From NCBI GenBank assembly GCA_002749535.1, contig MZZL01000138.1, positions 124,001-188,000 on the forward strand: a stretch of 64,000 nucleotides of DNA. The letters are read 5' to 3'. Position 1 is the first letter of the stretch, and every line of letters begins with the position of its first letter. Shown here in pieces: positions 24,154 to 35,824 of the stretch. The notes beneath the pieces are model-generated. The model worked only from the letters and a program-made list of their open reading frames with translations, ran no database searches and had not been told where the DNA came from. A program made the translations under genes and the position numbers. Source of the stretch: Apophysomyces variabilis (taxonomy: Eukaryota > Mucoromycota > Mucoromycetes > Mucorales > Mucoraceae).

Positions 24154-25807
24154 ATGAACCGTAATCCTACAGAGTCTACCTTTTGGAGAATATGCGACAA
24201 TGAACAACGTTGCCACTGCGACTGGCGCCTGACTATCACTCACTGTCAGGAACAACAAGCAATGAAAATTATGTACATCGGCCAGGCGTCTCTATCGGGC
24301 GTCGTTGCGGTCATTGGTGAGGAAACAACATAATTATCTTACCCTTATCCACGCATCATTTTCTGACAACAGACACAAATATTTCCCCTTCCTTCTAGCT
24401 ATGCTACTACTTTACTGGCGATTATTTTACAGACATCAGACCCTATTTGATTACCGAACAGGTTTCATACGACCAAAGCCCATCGAAACTATGGGCCTGT
24501 TTGGTATCCTTTTCAATCTACGTATGAAATTCTAACAAGCAAAAAAAATTTTAAAAAAAGGGTAAATTTATGCTTACTTTTCTTTTTCTGTCTTTTTACA
24601 GTTCGCATGGCACAATCCATTATATATGTAACAGATGTCGTTGCTGATCCGATATTCAGATCCTGTAAGTGTGATTTGAAACGAAAGAAAGCAAGTGTAG
24701 TCGTACAACTGACTGATTACCTGTCTCCATAGTCATCTTCGAATTCCCATGGCAATTTGGCTTTTGCGCGCTGGCGTGCTATTTATTTGGAATAGCTCAC
24801 ACACTATCAGATGTATGGCCAATCTTTTATTTCCTTTTAAGGATTGAGAAAGCTGGATTTAACTCCTTTGCAGAGTAGTGTTGCCTTATACACCGTATGG
24901 GTCCGATCACCTTATATCATTGATACGATCTGCGTGCTGGTGATTACGTTGCCTTTTATTTCCAACAACATTTGTTCCATCCTGGCCGGCGTATATGCAA
25001 AACGAGGGGATAACGTTCGAGCGGAGATCTACACTAGTGCCCTTTATTACCTCTGGACATTTTACTGTGTATTTCTCGGGGCACTGATCGTCTATGCTGG
25101 TATCCGTCTGGTACGGTTATTGAAATTCCATTTGGGAATGCAAACTGATCTCCGCGTCAACGTTGCAAAAATTAAAACCGGTGTGCTCAAAGTGAAAATC
25201 GTCATCCTGGTAGGAACAGCTTGCTTATGGATATTCGCCGTCATCCTTATCATTTACGCTGTTATGCGAGATGCTACCATTGAGAACACTGTTGGAAGTG
25301 TTATTCTTTCTGTCATATGGATGTATATCAGTGCCCTGACAACGTTGGTTATTGAGTTTGCTGTTATTTTAAAGTAAGCTCAGTTGTTGTGTTATTTTGA
25401 CTCTTTTTAACGCGGTTTTTCTTTCTCTCAGTCCTCGCATATCAAGAACGCTTGCTAGTTTGTCATTTGGATCTAATTCTGGAGCGACGCAAACGGATCC
25501 TTCTGACAGTGCTGTTATTAGCCAAAAAACCGACCACTTTACGTCGTTTGAACTTTCTGTAACCTCCAAGAGCTACGGTGCTGAGAGCAGCAGCAGCACA
25601 CGAGACAGCAACCAATTGAGTAAACTGGAGAAAGACAGGCTGCATTACAACGCCATTACTGCTACCCCTGCGCGAAAACAACCGTCTTATTACGTACATC
25701 ATTTGGATAGGAGAATGGATACGGAGGACTCGACCGCATCTTCTATCTGTAATGCTTCAACAGTATCCGCTCTCCATTTAACCAGCTCTGCTCAACCCCA
25801 CTTTTAA
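24154..25807 (+). CDS. Seven-transmembrane protein, family member 3 (mosaic)
   Basis: Exons 24154-24316, 24399-24521, 24602-24664, 24733-24812, 24874-25373 and 25432-25807 encode 434 residues, starting MNRNPTESTFWRIC. The membrane segments, cysteine cluster (CDNEQRCHCDWRL) and Ser-rich tail follow the family plan. The DNA at 24220-24480 and 24597-25066 is nearly identical to member 2, introns included. Exon 2's end (ETMGLFGILFNL) and the second half of exon 5 (GMQTDLRVNVAKIKTGVLKVKIV) instead resemble member 1. This patchwork is best explained by gene conversion or unequal crossing-over. Reading frame and splice sites are intact, so the gene is probably functional. No named family is recognised. 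Confidence 0.75.
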
Positions 25808-27547
25808 AATTACGTATAATCAATTTTCTGATTGCTCTATATCAGAACTATTTCCCGCCGCATTTCAGAACCCATATTGCAACAAACGTCTGAATCAACT
25901 AAACCCGTTTTGTAAGGGATCCAAGATCGAGGCACGCTAAACAAAACCTTAATTAATAATCTTGCAAGAAGTAAAAGTAAAAACAGATGGAATCCAGAAG
26001 GACCAGAAACGACATGTCCATCCTTAACCTGAGTAAGGTAGATTTAGGACTACGGGAGTCTGGCTATTTTAGCCGTAATCTTGCTTGTCTCGATGGGTGA
26101 AGTAACCAAAGCCTAATTGCTCGAGTTAAAAATGGGCAATGTGTATCTCTGTTCAATACGTAGCTATTACCATAGTGGTGGCTCACCTGCCCGCGCTTTT
26201 CTGTTGCCTGACTGCAAAACGCTTAATATTGAACGTGTATTTCACGCTGCCCCTTTCCATCCAACTTGATTACCGGGAAACCTAAACATTATCAGTGTTG
26301 GATGCAGTGTATCTACGCGTGTGAACACTAAAGTTTAATTTAACCTGACTAGATCGTTCAAGAAGAACCTTCATTTAGCGCTTACCTTAATATGGCCGAT
26401 GCCGCATATATCCCGTTTAAGCTGAGATTTTGCTTTGTTTGTTAACAAGGTAAAAGTAATGCATTACTTCTAAAAATGGCGACGAGATATTCACCCCTAT
26501 TGCAAATGACAAATCTCCTATTAACGTACTACGGGTACAGGGAGGTGATGTAACCTCCATTGAGAAGGAAAGCTTAAACGATGCCTAAAGTTCGCTTACA
26601 CGCGTGTCTCGCATACAGATCACGAGGGTATCACCCTGTGTAGAAAAAGAGCCACAGTTATGTCTGTCCCCCGTCCATTGTTGGGTGCATCAGATATAGA
26701 CTCGATGAGTTTGTGATAAAATGACGAGATGATCTTGGGTTTACCAATCAGCTGCATTTCACACAATAGTAAAAGCTTTCTAAACTGAAATGGCAATCGA
26801 GGATGAGCGCTCAGCGTGGTACAAACCCATTAAGTCCTTTTTTGGCCGTCATTTGTGTGTATGCATATTCAAAGGTTCCACAGTTGTCACAACCGTCGTT
26901 TTCGCTGGGGAACTTTTGATCAGGCAGAAACATAATACTCAAACCGTGTGAATGAAATATATTTCGGATTGACATAAAGACATTGTCCAACTTGTCTCAC
27001 CTCGTCACCTGGTCTTCTCTAGTTGTAACACTGCACATCCATTGCAGCCCATATAGAACTGTGGGGTCTTTCTATGCAGGCATCCAATCACAAGGCTGTG
27101 CCATAATAATTAAGTATCATATATGCATTAATCACTCTTCATGTTCTGCCTTCCCATTACGCAAACAATCGGACTGTGTCTCCACTACACCATTAGTATA
27201 GCAGAAACAACAGCAAGACAAAAAAGTACAGCGAGACGTATAATGGTTATCTTCTTTTTTATATATATTTTAGCCCAACACATGATGACAAAGCTAAAAG
27301 CAATGCATCTTTCTGATTGTCTTCTGACAAGCTGGGATGACAAAGTACAGAAGCTATATAGTAAGTACACTCTTTAGCAATCATGCGTCAGTTACTCGTA
27401 GAGCCAAGCGGTCACCAGTGTTGGCAACAAAGAAGATGCGGTAGAATCATAGCACAGTTCAGGGGGAGTGATTACTTGGATAAGGATAAGGGAGGAAGGG
27501 AAAAGTGTTTTCTGTTTGTTTGTTTGTTCTTTCTTCGTAAAATGTGC
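25808..27547. other. Intergenic, no supported gene
   Basis: Between member 3 and the 3' end of VAC8. Short open frames at 26983-27377 show no domain. Confidence 0.5.
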
Positions 27548-29849
27548 TTATCGCTGTCGCTTTCCTCCAGTAGTCCTCTTCACAGCTTCAGCAGTTTGAC
27601 TCTTTTCCTGATCTGACTCTTGCAATGCAGCGGCTACTCGCTGTGCAAGTTTGAAGATATCACCATCCATCTCATCCACATTATCTGCATTTAAGCCATC
27701 TGCGAACTCAGTTTTGGACTTGGATGCCTGTTCCGCATTCGCAATGCGTTCAACTGCTTGAACTATCTCGGTTGAACTCTTGATTTTCTTCAGCAATTCG
27801 TTATCTGCAATTTGAGCATGGCTGAAGTACGTAACTGATTCATAGAATAAACTGATTATTCTTACCTCCGCCTTCCAAGAATTGTTCGATCGTCCAAACT
27901 CCAATATGCTGAAACGCAATATCTTGCTTTTCATCCAGGAAACGCCTCAGAAAACTAGAGAGTCCTCCGTGAGGAGTGTCCCATACTTTCACGAACGGAG
28001 AATATTCCTTGACTGAAAGAAAAGTTAGCGGATCTCATAGTTGTCACAGCGGATACCTTTAGAGCTTAGGTTGCCAATGGCTGCTGCGGAGTTTCCTTGC
28101 ACTTCCATATTATCGCTTGCTGTCAGTGGAACTAGTACCTCCAAAACTCCCATGCCCACAAGACGCTGTTTTAACTCATCACTCAAAGCCAAGACAGCTA
28201 TTGCAGCAGTCATTTCTGTTTGTACACTCGCAGGCACTTGATTGATCAAAGCTTTAATTCGTTCGACCGCTCCTGCTTCTACGATGGCCTTCTTGTTACG
28301 TTCAGAGCTCGCTGCAAGATTCCGTAGAGTTGATATCGCATGACACTGGATCTCCTCATTGTCGTCAAATGACAGTAACTCAATAAGCGGATTAACAAAG
28401 CCTTCATCAATAATAGGGGATTCATTCGCAGGATGTATAGATATATTGCGAATACAGGCAACAGATGACAGAATAAGGGGAAGGAACGATGATTTAAGAA
28501 GGCGTAACAACGGCAATAGTCCTTTGTAACGGACAATCTCCAGTTGGTATTTCTCTGCATAACTTTTCAGCAACACGGTCGGATCCCTAGCAGATTTATA
28601 CTCACCGTCTGATGCTAAATTTCGCAGTGCAAGCGCTGCTTGACATTGCACCTTAAGGCTCTTTGTATCCATCAGTGCAATAAGATACTGCACTAACCTC
28701 GAATCAGTTTGAGCCAATTTTTTGCGGTTGTTGCCTGTGAGTATGGATGTAAGAAATGACACATCGTATTTTTACGATAAAAAAGCAAAACCTACCATCA
28801 ACAGCGATGTTACTTAACGCTGTTGTACAGTAATATTGAACATCTGCGTCTGGCGAACTTAGCAGACTTATTAGAACTGGAATGGCACCAGCATTAACTA
28901 GTTCCTCGCGGTTTTCCTCTAAAGCAGTCATTAATAGATACGTTTACCGTAGCTCTAACGTAACATACTTGTATGTGTCATGTTTAGGAGAGCGCCTGTT
29001 GCATTACGTTGTACTCTTTGATCTTTTGAGCGCGCCAAATCCACTAACAATCGTAGAGCGTCAGATCTCGCAATTTTAGTCTTGTTTTCCTCTATAACTC
29101 TGTTAGCACATGAATTACCGCCTGTCCATTTATTTACCATGGGTAGCGAGATTGGTAATACAGCCTACTGCATTGCATTGGACCTCAACATTTGGACTAC
29201 CCATCTGACGAATTAACTGTTCAAGTCCTCCAAGCTTAACGATCAATAGTTTATTCTCAGCTATAGCAGAAAGCATTAGTTACCCGGCGCTTTATACGGC
29301 TTTTTTTCTACTCACTGTTGACGGCCAGATTTCCGAGAGCTGCGCTTGCAGCTCGTTGGACTTCAACATCGTGGGATTGTAACAGAAAGAGGATAGGGTC
29401 CATCGTGTCACGGCCTACTTGTCGTACATCTAATATGATTCTTCTCCGTTCAGTAACAGCGGTTTTAGGACGAAAGCGCGTAGAGGCGAACCTTTTTCTG
29501 TGATTTCTGCAAAAGCAAGTGCTGCTGATCTTTGCAAGTCCACGTTGTCGGAGTAAGCGAGGGTTGAGAGGGCTTGGAGTGGTTCACCCTCAAAGAAGTT
29601 GGTATGACTGCGGTCTGTTGTAATGTCAACGTAGGTGGTACTATCGAAGGTTAGACCACTTACTTTCGAGATACTGGAGAAGTTCGGAGATGGCTTCTCG
29701 TTCATTTTCTTGCAGCAGAGGCTCGTATAAGCCTGTTCGATTACGTTCTGCAGCCGCTCGTTTTCTTCAGTTGGAATGAAACGCGAATGGGTGGTTCGTC
29801 ACTTACTACCAAAACAATCTTGACAGCAAGTACTAGAAAGGTTTCCCAT
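27548..29849 (-). CDS. VAC8: Vac8 armadillo-repeat vacuolar protein
   Basis: The minus-strand start reads [13 protein letters not shown]: glycine 2 for myristoylation and a cysteine cluster for palmitoylation, as in yeast Vac8. Exon 2 gives [20 protein letters not shown]; exon 3 gives [20 protein letters not shown], matching the first armadillo repeat. Further repeats are visible: [48 protein letters not shown], and [20 protein letters not shown]. The C-terminus reads [20 protein letters not shown] and then an acidic tail ending GGKRQR. Several short introns interrupt it (for example near 29835, 29660, 29500, 29320, 28790 and 27900). Vac8 acts on the vacuolar membrane in inheritance, Cvt/autophagy and nucleus-vacuole junctions. 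Exon edges in the middle of the gene are approximate. Confidence 0.9.
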
Positions 29850-31133
29850 GGGTCAGGTATGTAAGGTACGTACGGCAAATAAAGAAATAGTCAAACGGTA
29901 ATAGGGGGAAGTTCGTTAAGAAAAAGAAAAAAGGATAAAAGCAAAGCCAAGAAATAGAAGAGTAAGGGTGAAGGAAGTTGGTTGAAACGCAGAAAAGGCT
30001 GAGTCAAAGGTAAATTGGCTATAAACCAACGATGGAATAGGAACAATGGAAAGGAAGATGGAAAAGTCCCAAGCAACAAAAAGAAGTGCGCAACCGGAAA
30101 ACAGGTGTAGAGTATGTGTGAGTGTGTGAAGTATAGTGACGTGTGTCCAAACTCGAAGCTTGCCACGTGCTTTCCCTCAACAGTTCCTTGTGTGAAACAC
30201 TATCTTTGATTTCCCAGAACCAAAAATCATCAGCTAACATATGATAGTCCTTGATGCTTCATAGGAGTTGTCATCTGTTTGTCTATAGCGTACAATAAGA
30301 GAGAAACTACGATCGGTAAGGTTGGCGGAACGTTTGCTGCATCGGTCAAAACTACAGGCACTTTAGCTGCAGATATTCATAAGCTGCATGTAGAACATCG
30401 TTATTGTTATTTTCTAACGCCACAACTCCTACTAGTTCACTTTTTGTCATACCAGCGGCATGTTTTGCATCATCAGAGGAAACAAGTTAAATCCAAAACC
30501 ATCCGTTTGATTAGTGAACAATACCTTTAAGTTAAAAAACAAAAGAAAATAAATAAAAGCAAATAACGTTGATCAATGCAGTTGAAAACTCAATGTTTAT
30601 TTAATGATTCTTGAATAAGATATGCTTGAAATAGATAAAAAGGAAATTACCAATCCTCAGCCAGTGTGAATACAAAAAACTCATCAGATCTCAACTCTTT
30701 TGGTAAAGATCTTTGTTTTTTAATATATCGTTGTCATCACCGGATTGGCATTACTTCTTTCCTTTTCAAATATATGAACTCACTTACTCAAAACGTTCAA
30801 ACACTTGTGAACTTTCTCTTCTACCAAACGCAAGTTGCTACGTTTTTTATTATCGGTGTTGACTATCCCTATATCAAGAAAAAGATATGCAATTGTACCA
30901 CTTTGGAGCAGTAGCATTAGGCACGACTTGACAAGGGCTTCCCAACAAGCCCGTTTAGGCGACCATGGCGGAGGCAGTGGAAGACTCACTATAAAAAAGA
31001 ACGATGGGTCAAGGTAGACGATTACCGAGCAAAGCCACGTAGGGCTTCACTAGCGTTGTAATGTCCAATATAGGCAAAACAAATGAACACACCCTTCCCT
31101 TCACCACACCCCATCACATCACAAAAAAGGATA
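29850..31133. other. VAC8 upstream region and RPS13 3' region
   Basis: 29850-30240 is probably VAC8 leader and promoter, purine-rich on the plus strand. No gene recognised in 30241-31133. Confidence 0.45.
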
Positions 31134-31614
31134 CTATTTCCAGTTGGGAGGCAAGTGGCCAACGGTCTGGTAGTAACGAGCAAGACGGTGGATACGGGAC
31201 TCGATGAGAATCAAACGGTACTTGCTGTCCTTGTCCTTGCGGTTGCGCTCCATGTGCTTACGGATGGTGACAGCCTTCTTGATGAGGTGGTACAAATCCT
31301 CGGGAACCTCAGGAGCAAGACCGTTGGACTTGAGGATACGGAGGATCTTGTTACCAGTGACTCTGGAGACCTGAGGAATACCGTGGGAGTCACGGAGAAC
31401 AACACCAATCTGCGAGGGAGTCATACCCTTCTTGGCGCTCTTGCAGATCATGTCAACGACCTCATTGGGAGTGGTCTTCAACCAGGAAGGAGCAGAGCGG
31501 CGGTAGGGGAGGGCACTGCTAGAGATACCCTTACCAGGAGTGTGCTAATAGAAAAGAATATTAGTGATTCTGATACATGTTTCAACTTAGTTCCTGACAT
31601 ACCATGCGACCCAT
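31134..31614 (-). CDS. RPS13: 40S ribosomal protein S13 (uS15)
   Basis: Exon 1 is only 12 coding bases (31614-31603, MGRM); after a short intron exon 2 (31544-31134) reads [20 protein letters not shown] and continues through the highly conserved S13 core ([55 protein letters not shown]). A tiny first exon is common in fungal ribosomal protein genes. The protein is 140 residues and stops straight after PPNWK, whereas eukaryotic S13 usually carries about 11 more residues. Product: component of the small cytosolic ribosomal subunit. Confidence 0.95.
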
Positions 31615-33182
31615 TTTGACTAATCGAGAAGTTGAAGAGGAAAAAAGAGGAGGAAGCCACTCTAATACCTAAAAGCCGCTTTTATGGAGAGGAAAAATTT
31701 TGTTTTTTCATAAGCCAGACGAGTCACAGCGCGATCCGTTGCAAAGCCACCATTTCGAATGGAACTTTCATTCTCCTCCTCTTCCCAACCCGCAACTATG
31801 GAATGAAGGAAAAAGTAATTGATGCCTTTCGAACACAATGCCATGACTTAGAATAAAAGCAAAGTGTTTGACTCGTATTGTGTTTATTGATATGGTTGAT
31901 ATCTGCCAATTCCCGAGATGCATGTGGAGCATACTACAGCTAAACTTGGCCGAACTAGCAGTACTACAATGTGCTAGCGAACTTGCAGTATCAGGACATA
32001 AACGCTGCCACCGTGCGCGTGTCCTAGCCGGGCAGCGGGGGATATGTACTGCAAATAATCGCTAATGCTAGCCGATTTCAAATGACTTGTCAGCCAAAGA
32101 GCTGAACGGCAAAAAATAATTCGAATCGATGAATTGTTTGGATCAACTACACAGCATTTGTTCGCTAGCAGACGTCATACCCCTCTACCCCCAAGATATT
32201 GCTGGCACATCAAATGGCGAATAACAATGGCGTAGAAAGTCTGGGAAGTCATCAATCGATATGATCTCCCCATCATGGCGTCATTTCTACTCAGTATCAA
32301 CTGACCTAAAGAACGTGGAATTGGTCGCAGTCAAAAGAGTCTTTATTTTATCCTGCAGACAGCAAAGGGTGAAGGTAGGATTAACCAGTCTAGATCTAGA
32401 AGACTTTTTATAGCCACGTAATGGCAGCATAGAGGGGCAATGGAATCTTTGCTGTGGCAGGATATGTGTATAGCCACTAATGTCTCGTCCACGAATATCA
32501 GACTGCAGGAAGGGGCTTCGCTGTGCACATGTAGCATACAAAGAAGAAATTATAGTAGATGACGAAAATATATTCTCAATTCCATATGTCGATGAACATT
32601 GCCATTTCTATTACCATCTTTGACTTCCAGAAAATTAATCCGAATGATAAGCGGTTATTAATGCATTCTGCAGCGACTATGCAATAAATCTATATATCGT
32701 TCAGCTACGATTACATAAACAAACTGAATCGATCCATGTCCTTGATTTCGGGCAAGATTCACTGTGTTCGCCGGAAACAGTCGGCTAAATAATGCGAGAA
32801 CTGTTTGTTCCATTGCCGTGTGAGAAATAACTTGACATTGTACTGTTATGACGTTTGCCACGGTAAACACAGATTGCTACAGTTGAAAGGAACCGAAAAC
32901 TGCAGTAGAAAGAAAAGGTCTCGCTATCAAATAAAAAATAGTAATGTAGCACATCAATTTAGCGTCGCATTTGCGGTTTATCATCCACGCCAGAGTTGTT
33001 GTTGTGAACCAATGGTTGATGAAGATTCTGCCGGATTGAATATTATACTATCCAAGGCAAAAAAGCAAAACAAAACCAATATGTTCGCATACACATTGAA
33101 AGTGCATTAATCCATGATTAACATCCATAATACACTATCGTGCAGAAAGTTTAAAAACAATTTTTCCGTGTCGACTTGTTCT
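31615..33182. other. Intergenic, no supported gene
   Basis: RPS13 promoter side and the region downstream of SNRNP40. Small open frames only. Confidence 0.5.
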
Positions 33183-34608
33183 TTAATTTGTAGGTTTCAC
33201 TTCACCAAGGAAAAGTGTCTTGTCTGTGCTGCAACTCATAATAATAGGCTCCTTAGGATGCCAGTCCACATCGTTTACGCAACCACGATGACCAGGTAAC
33301 TTGTACAAAATCTTTCCAGAATCAACTTCCCATATCACAACCGTTCGGTCTGCCGATCCACAAGCGATCTGACTACCATCCGGTGCCCAGCAGGGTTTGA
33401 TCAAATTCTTTTCGAACCCGTGTGGTGCACCATCAAATACTTTGACACAACGATCCGCAGGCGCAAATGGTTTCACATCCCAAATACGAACTATGCATAT
33501 CTCAGTCATTCACATGAATTGCTCACTCTATGTCCGTCTCATACCTGTATTGTCCATTGCATTTGAAAGCAGGTATGATCCATCAGGGCTGAGTGACAAT
33601 CCCGCAATTGTGTCCATGTGGCCAGTCAGCGTATATGCAACTCCCTTCTTACGAAGATCCCACACCTAAACCTTCTAGTTGAGTGATATGGTTCGAAAAA
33701 GCAAGAAAAAACTCTCCCCACCTTGATTTCGTTATCCAGTCCACCAGAATAGACCATATCACCTGCATCACTAAAACAAACGCTTGTCACTTGGTATTTG
33801 TCTTCGAATATCTGCACTGCATCCTTGTCTCTACTGTCCCACAATCTTATAGATCCGTCGTCGCTTGCGGATGCCACTGTTTCTGGACCTCTGCGAGCCA
33901 CAGCGCAGCTATTCACTACGCCAGTATGACCCTTCCATCGTCGGACTCTACCACCTGTTTTCACATCCCAAATCGCCAATGTTTTGTCAGCCGAACAACT
34001 GTAAATCTGACTAAAATAATCACACACGTAAGGACATGTCTGCTTTTTGTGTTCAACTCCAGTCATCGCTTTGTGTTTACCTTGAATCACGCGACCAATG
34101 CAATTGCATAACAGCGTTACTATGGCCCTTCAATAGCCCATAGTTCTTGCACTCTCCGTATGTATCCCATAGCACTATAATCAAGAAAGTGGTCTCAGAA
34201 AATCAAAGTTAGCCGTTGGGCGGGATCAACAACTCACGAATGGTTCTATCAAATGAACCGCTTGCAATGTGTTCACCGGTACTGTTGAATTCGCATGTGA
34301 AGATCTCGCCCTGAAAGGTATGCATGAGCCACCCGTTTTGCTACATTTCACATCATCAAGCTTACCGAATGACCAGAAAGCTGCATGACTGGCGCTTCTA
34401 AAGACGATGTGCGTTTCACCTGTCCAATGGTTGGTAGGTCTTATAGGGTGATGACAGTGTTGCTTACCGTTCCAACGATGGCGTTGCTTGTGCCTGATCG
34501 CTCGGTGGACAGGGTAACTAAGGATGTCTCAGTTTCTTGCTTGGTACGTTTGACTAGAGCGGTGTCATTGGATGGTCCCGGCGAAGCTTTTCTCTTCTCT
34601 ACCGACAT
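33183..34608 (-). CDS. SNRNP40: U5 snRNP 40 kDa WD40 protein
   Basis: The start is taken at 34608, giving MSVEKRKASPGPSND with a basic N-terminus. About seven WD40 repeats follow across several exons: QLSGHS then ASGSFDRTI; GHSNAVMQLHW; IYSCSADKTLAIWDV; GHTGVVNSCAV with SASDDGSIRLWD; SVCFSDAGDMVYSGGLDNEI; GHMDTIAGLSLSPDGSYL; ACGSADRTVVIWEV; and GHRGCVNDVDWHPKEPIIMS with SCSTDKTLFLGEV at the end. This order and the C-terminus match human SNRNP40 / S. pombe Spf38, a spliceosomal U5 component. Exon boundaries near 33490, 33660-33720, 34015-34085, 34170-34250 and 34310-34440 are approximate. Two upstream in-frame ATGs exist, but conservation favours 34608 or close to it. Confidence 0.9.
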
Positions 34609-35080
34609 GCTGGGGCGGTTTGACGATGCGAAGAAACCGCTTTTTCTTTGGAACGTGCAGACCGCAATGAATTCGGTTTCGCAAGTCACGAAGCTAACGT
34701 CACACACATACACGACTGGCTTCGCTGTGTCCATTCGCACTTAGTAATGCGCATAAACAACGCTATAAGGGCTCGCCCTTTGCTAACAATATGATTGCTG
34801 CATTTTGAGCATAGGAGAAATTAGTTTCTTAGTTTTCAGCACTGTTTCTTCTATCATAGCATGTCTGGCTTAAAAGAGGTATACATCATATCTTCACAGG
34901 CACATCAATCGCTCGTTCGGGTAAGAGTAATCCGGCTCGGATGATGTGACTGAAATTTCAGTGATTTTTCGATTCAAAACTGTGACATCCAAGTCCGAAC
35001 AGAGGATCGCAAATAAGCCGTCCAAAGTTTCATTGCCCTGGTTCAGCCCGTTGACGGAAAAAGTTCGCCCTTCAAGTATA
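34609..35080. other. Divergent promoter region
   Basis: Shared upstream region of SNRNP40 (minus) and mL50 (plus). No other feature recognised. Confidence 0.5.
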
Positions 35081-35786
35081 ATGTTTCTTGCCAAACAAAT
35101 TGTCCGCGTCGATCTTTACAAGCGAACATTATACACATCCTCAACTGCACTATCTGAGGGCCAAGGCGTCTTTGGTCGTCTCAATCCTTGGGCAAAGAAA
35201 ACACCTACACAACAATCAGAGCCTGCCGTCGCAAACAGTCCAGCAGAGATCGATGCTGTCAGTTTCAATGTGAAATATGAAGGGGACGAGGATGAAGTAG
35301 TTTCGTACGTTGATAAATTGTCTTTGCAATGAACATTTCATTAAACATGCTATTTTAGCTGGAAGAACAACAACGTCATTCAAAATGCAGAAGAGATTGA
35401 ATCTATTGTTCGAAATGTCGTGCTGGAAAACGTGCAGGGCGCGAACGAGTCGAGCTGGAAAGATGTTGGATTAACTGATGCTACTGTCAAATTTAAGGTA
35501 CACATAGTCTCGCTCTCTATTTTGTTTGTATGCTGATCGGATTATGTTTCTCTTTCCTTTTTCCGAATCACATCTAAAGGTCGTGAAAGAGAGTATCAAA
35601 CTGATTGGAAGAGATTTACCCAACGCGACATTGAACAACGTAACCTCAGCAGGCGATTTGTTGACCTATTTCCAAGGAAAAGACGAACGCTTCCCAGAAT
35701 CTGTCGAACAATTTTTTGCAGATAATGCAGAATCTCTGCCGAAAAATATGACGTTCGAACCAAGGAAGAAAAAGCTTGACTTATAG
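35081..35786 (+). CDS. MRPL50: Mitochondrial large-subunit ribosomal protein mL50
   Basis: Exons 35081-35304, 35359-35497 and 35580-35786 encode 189 residues. The first 30 residues (MFLAKQIVRVDLYKRTLYTS) are basic and hydroxylated with few acids, a typical mitochondrial presequence. The body reads SIVRNVVLENVQGANESSW, KVVKESIKLIGRDLPNATLN and DLLTYFQGKDERFPESVEQF, which fits the mL50 (L50/MRPL13-like) family. It would act in the mitoribosome large subunit. Divergently oriented from SNRNP40. The family is weakly conserved, so the symbol is a best match. Confidence 0.75.
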
Positions 35787-35824
35787 GCTGTGAAAATAAA
35801 GTGTTTTCTCTTGTTTCTGTTGTT

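Noticed and set aside
13741..29849. Functional cluster of vacuole genes (PEP7/VAC1 and VAC8)
   Set aside because: They are 12 kb apart with unrelated genes between and separate promoters; the shared name prefix is not evidence of linkage.
31083..31619. 178-codon open frame on the plus strand
   Set aside because: It is antisense to RPS13, whose minus-strand protein is almost fully conserved.
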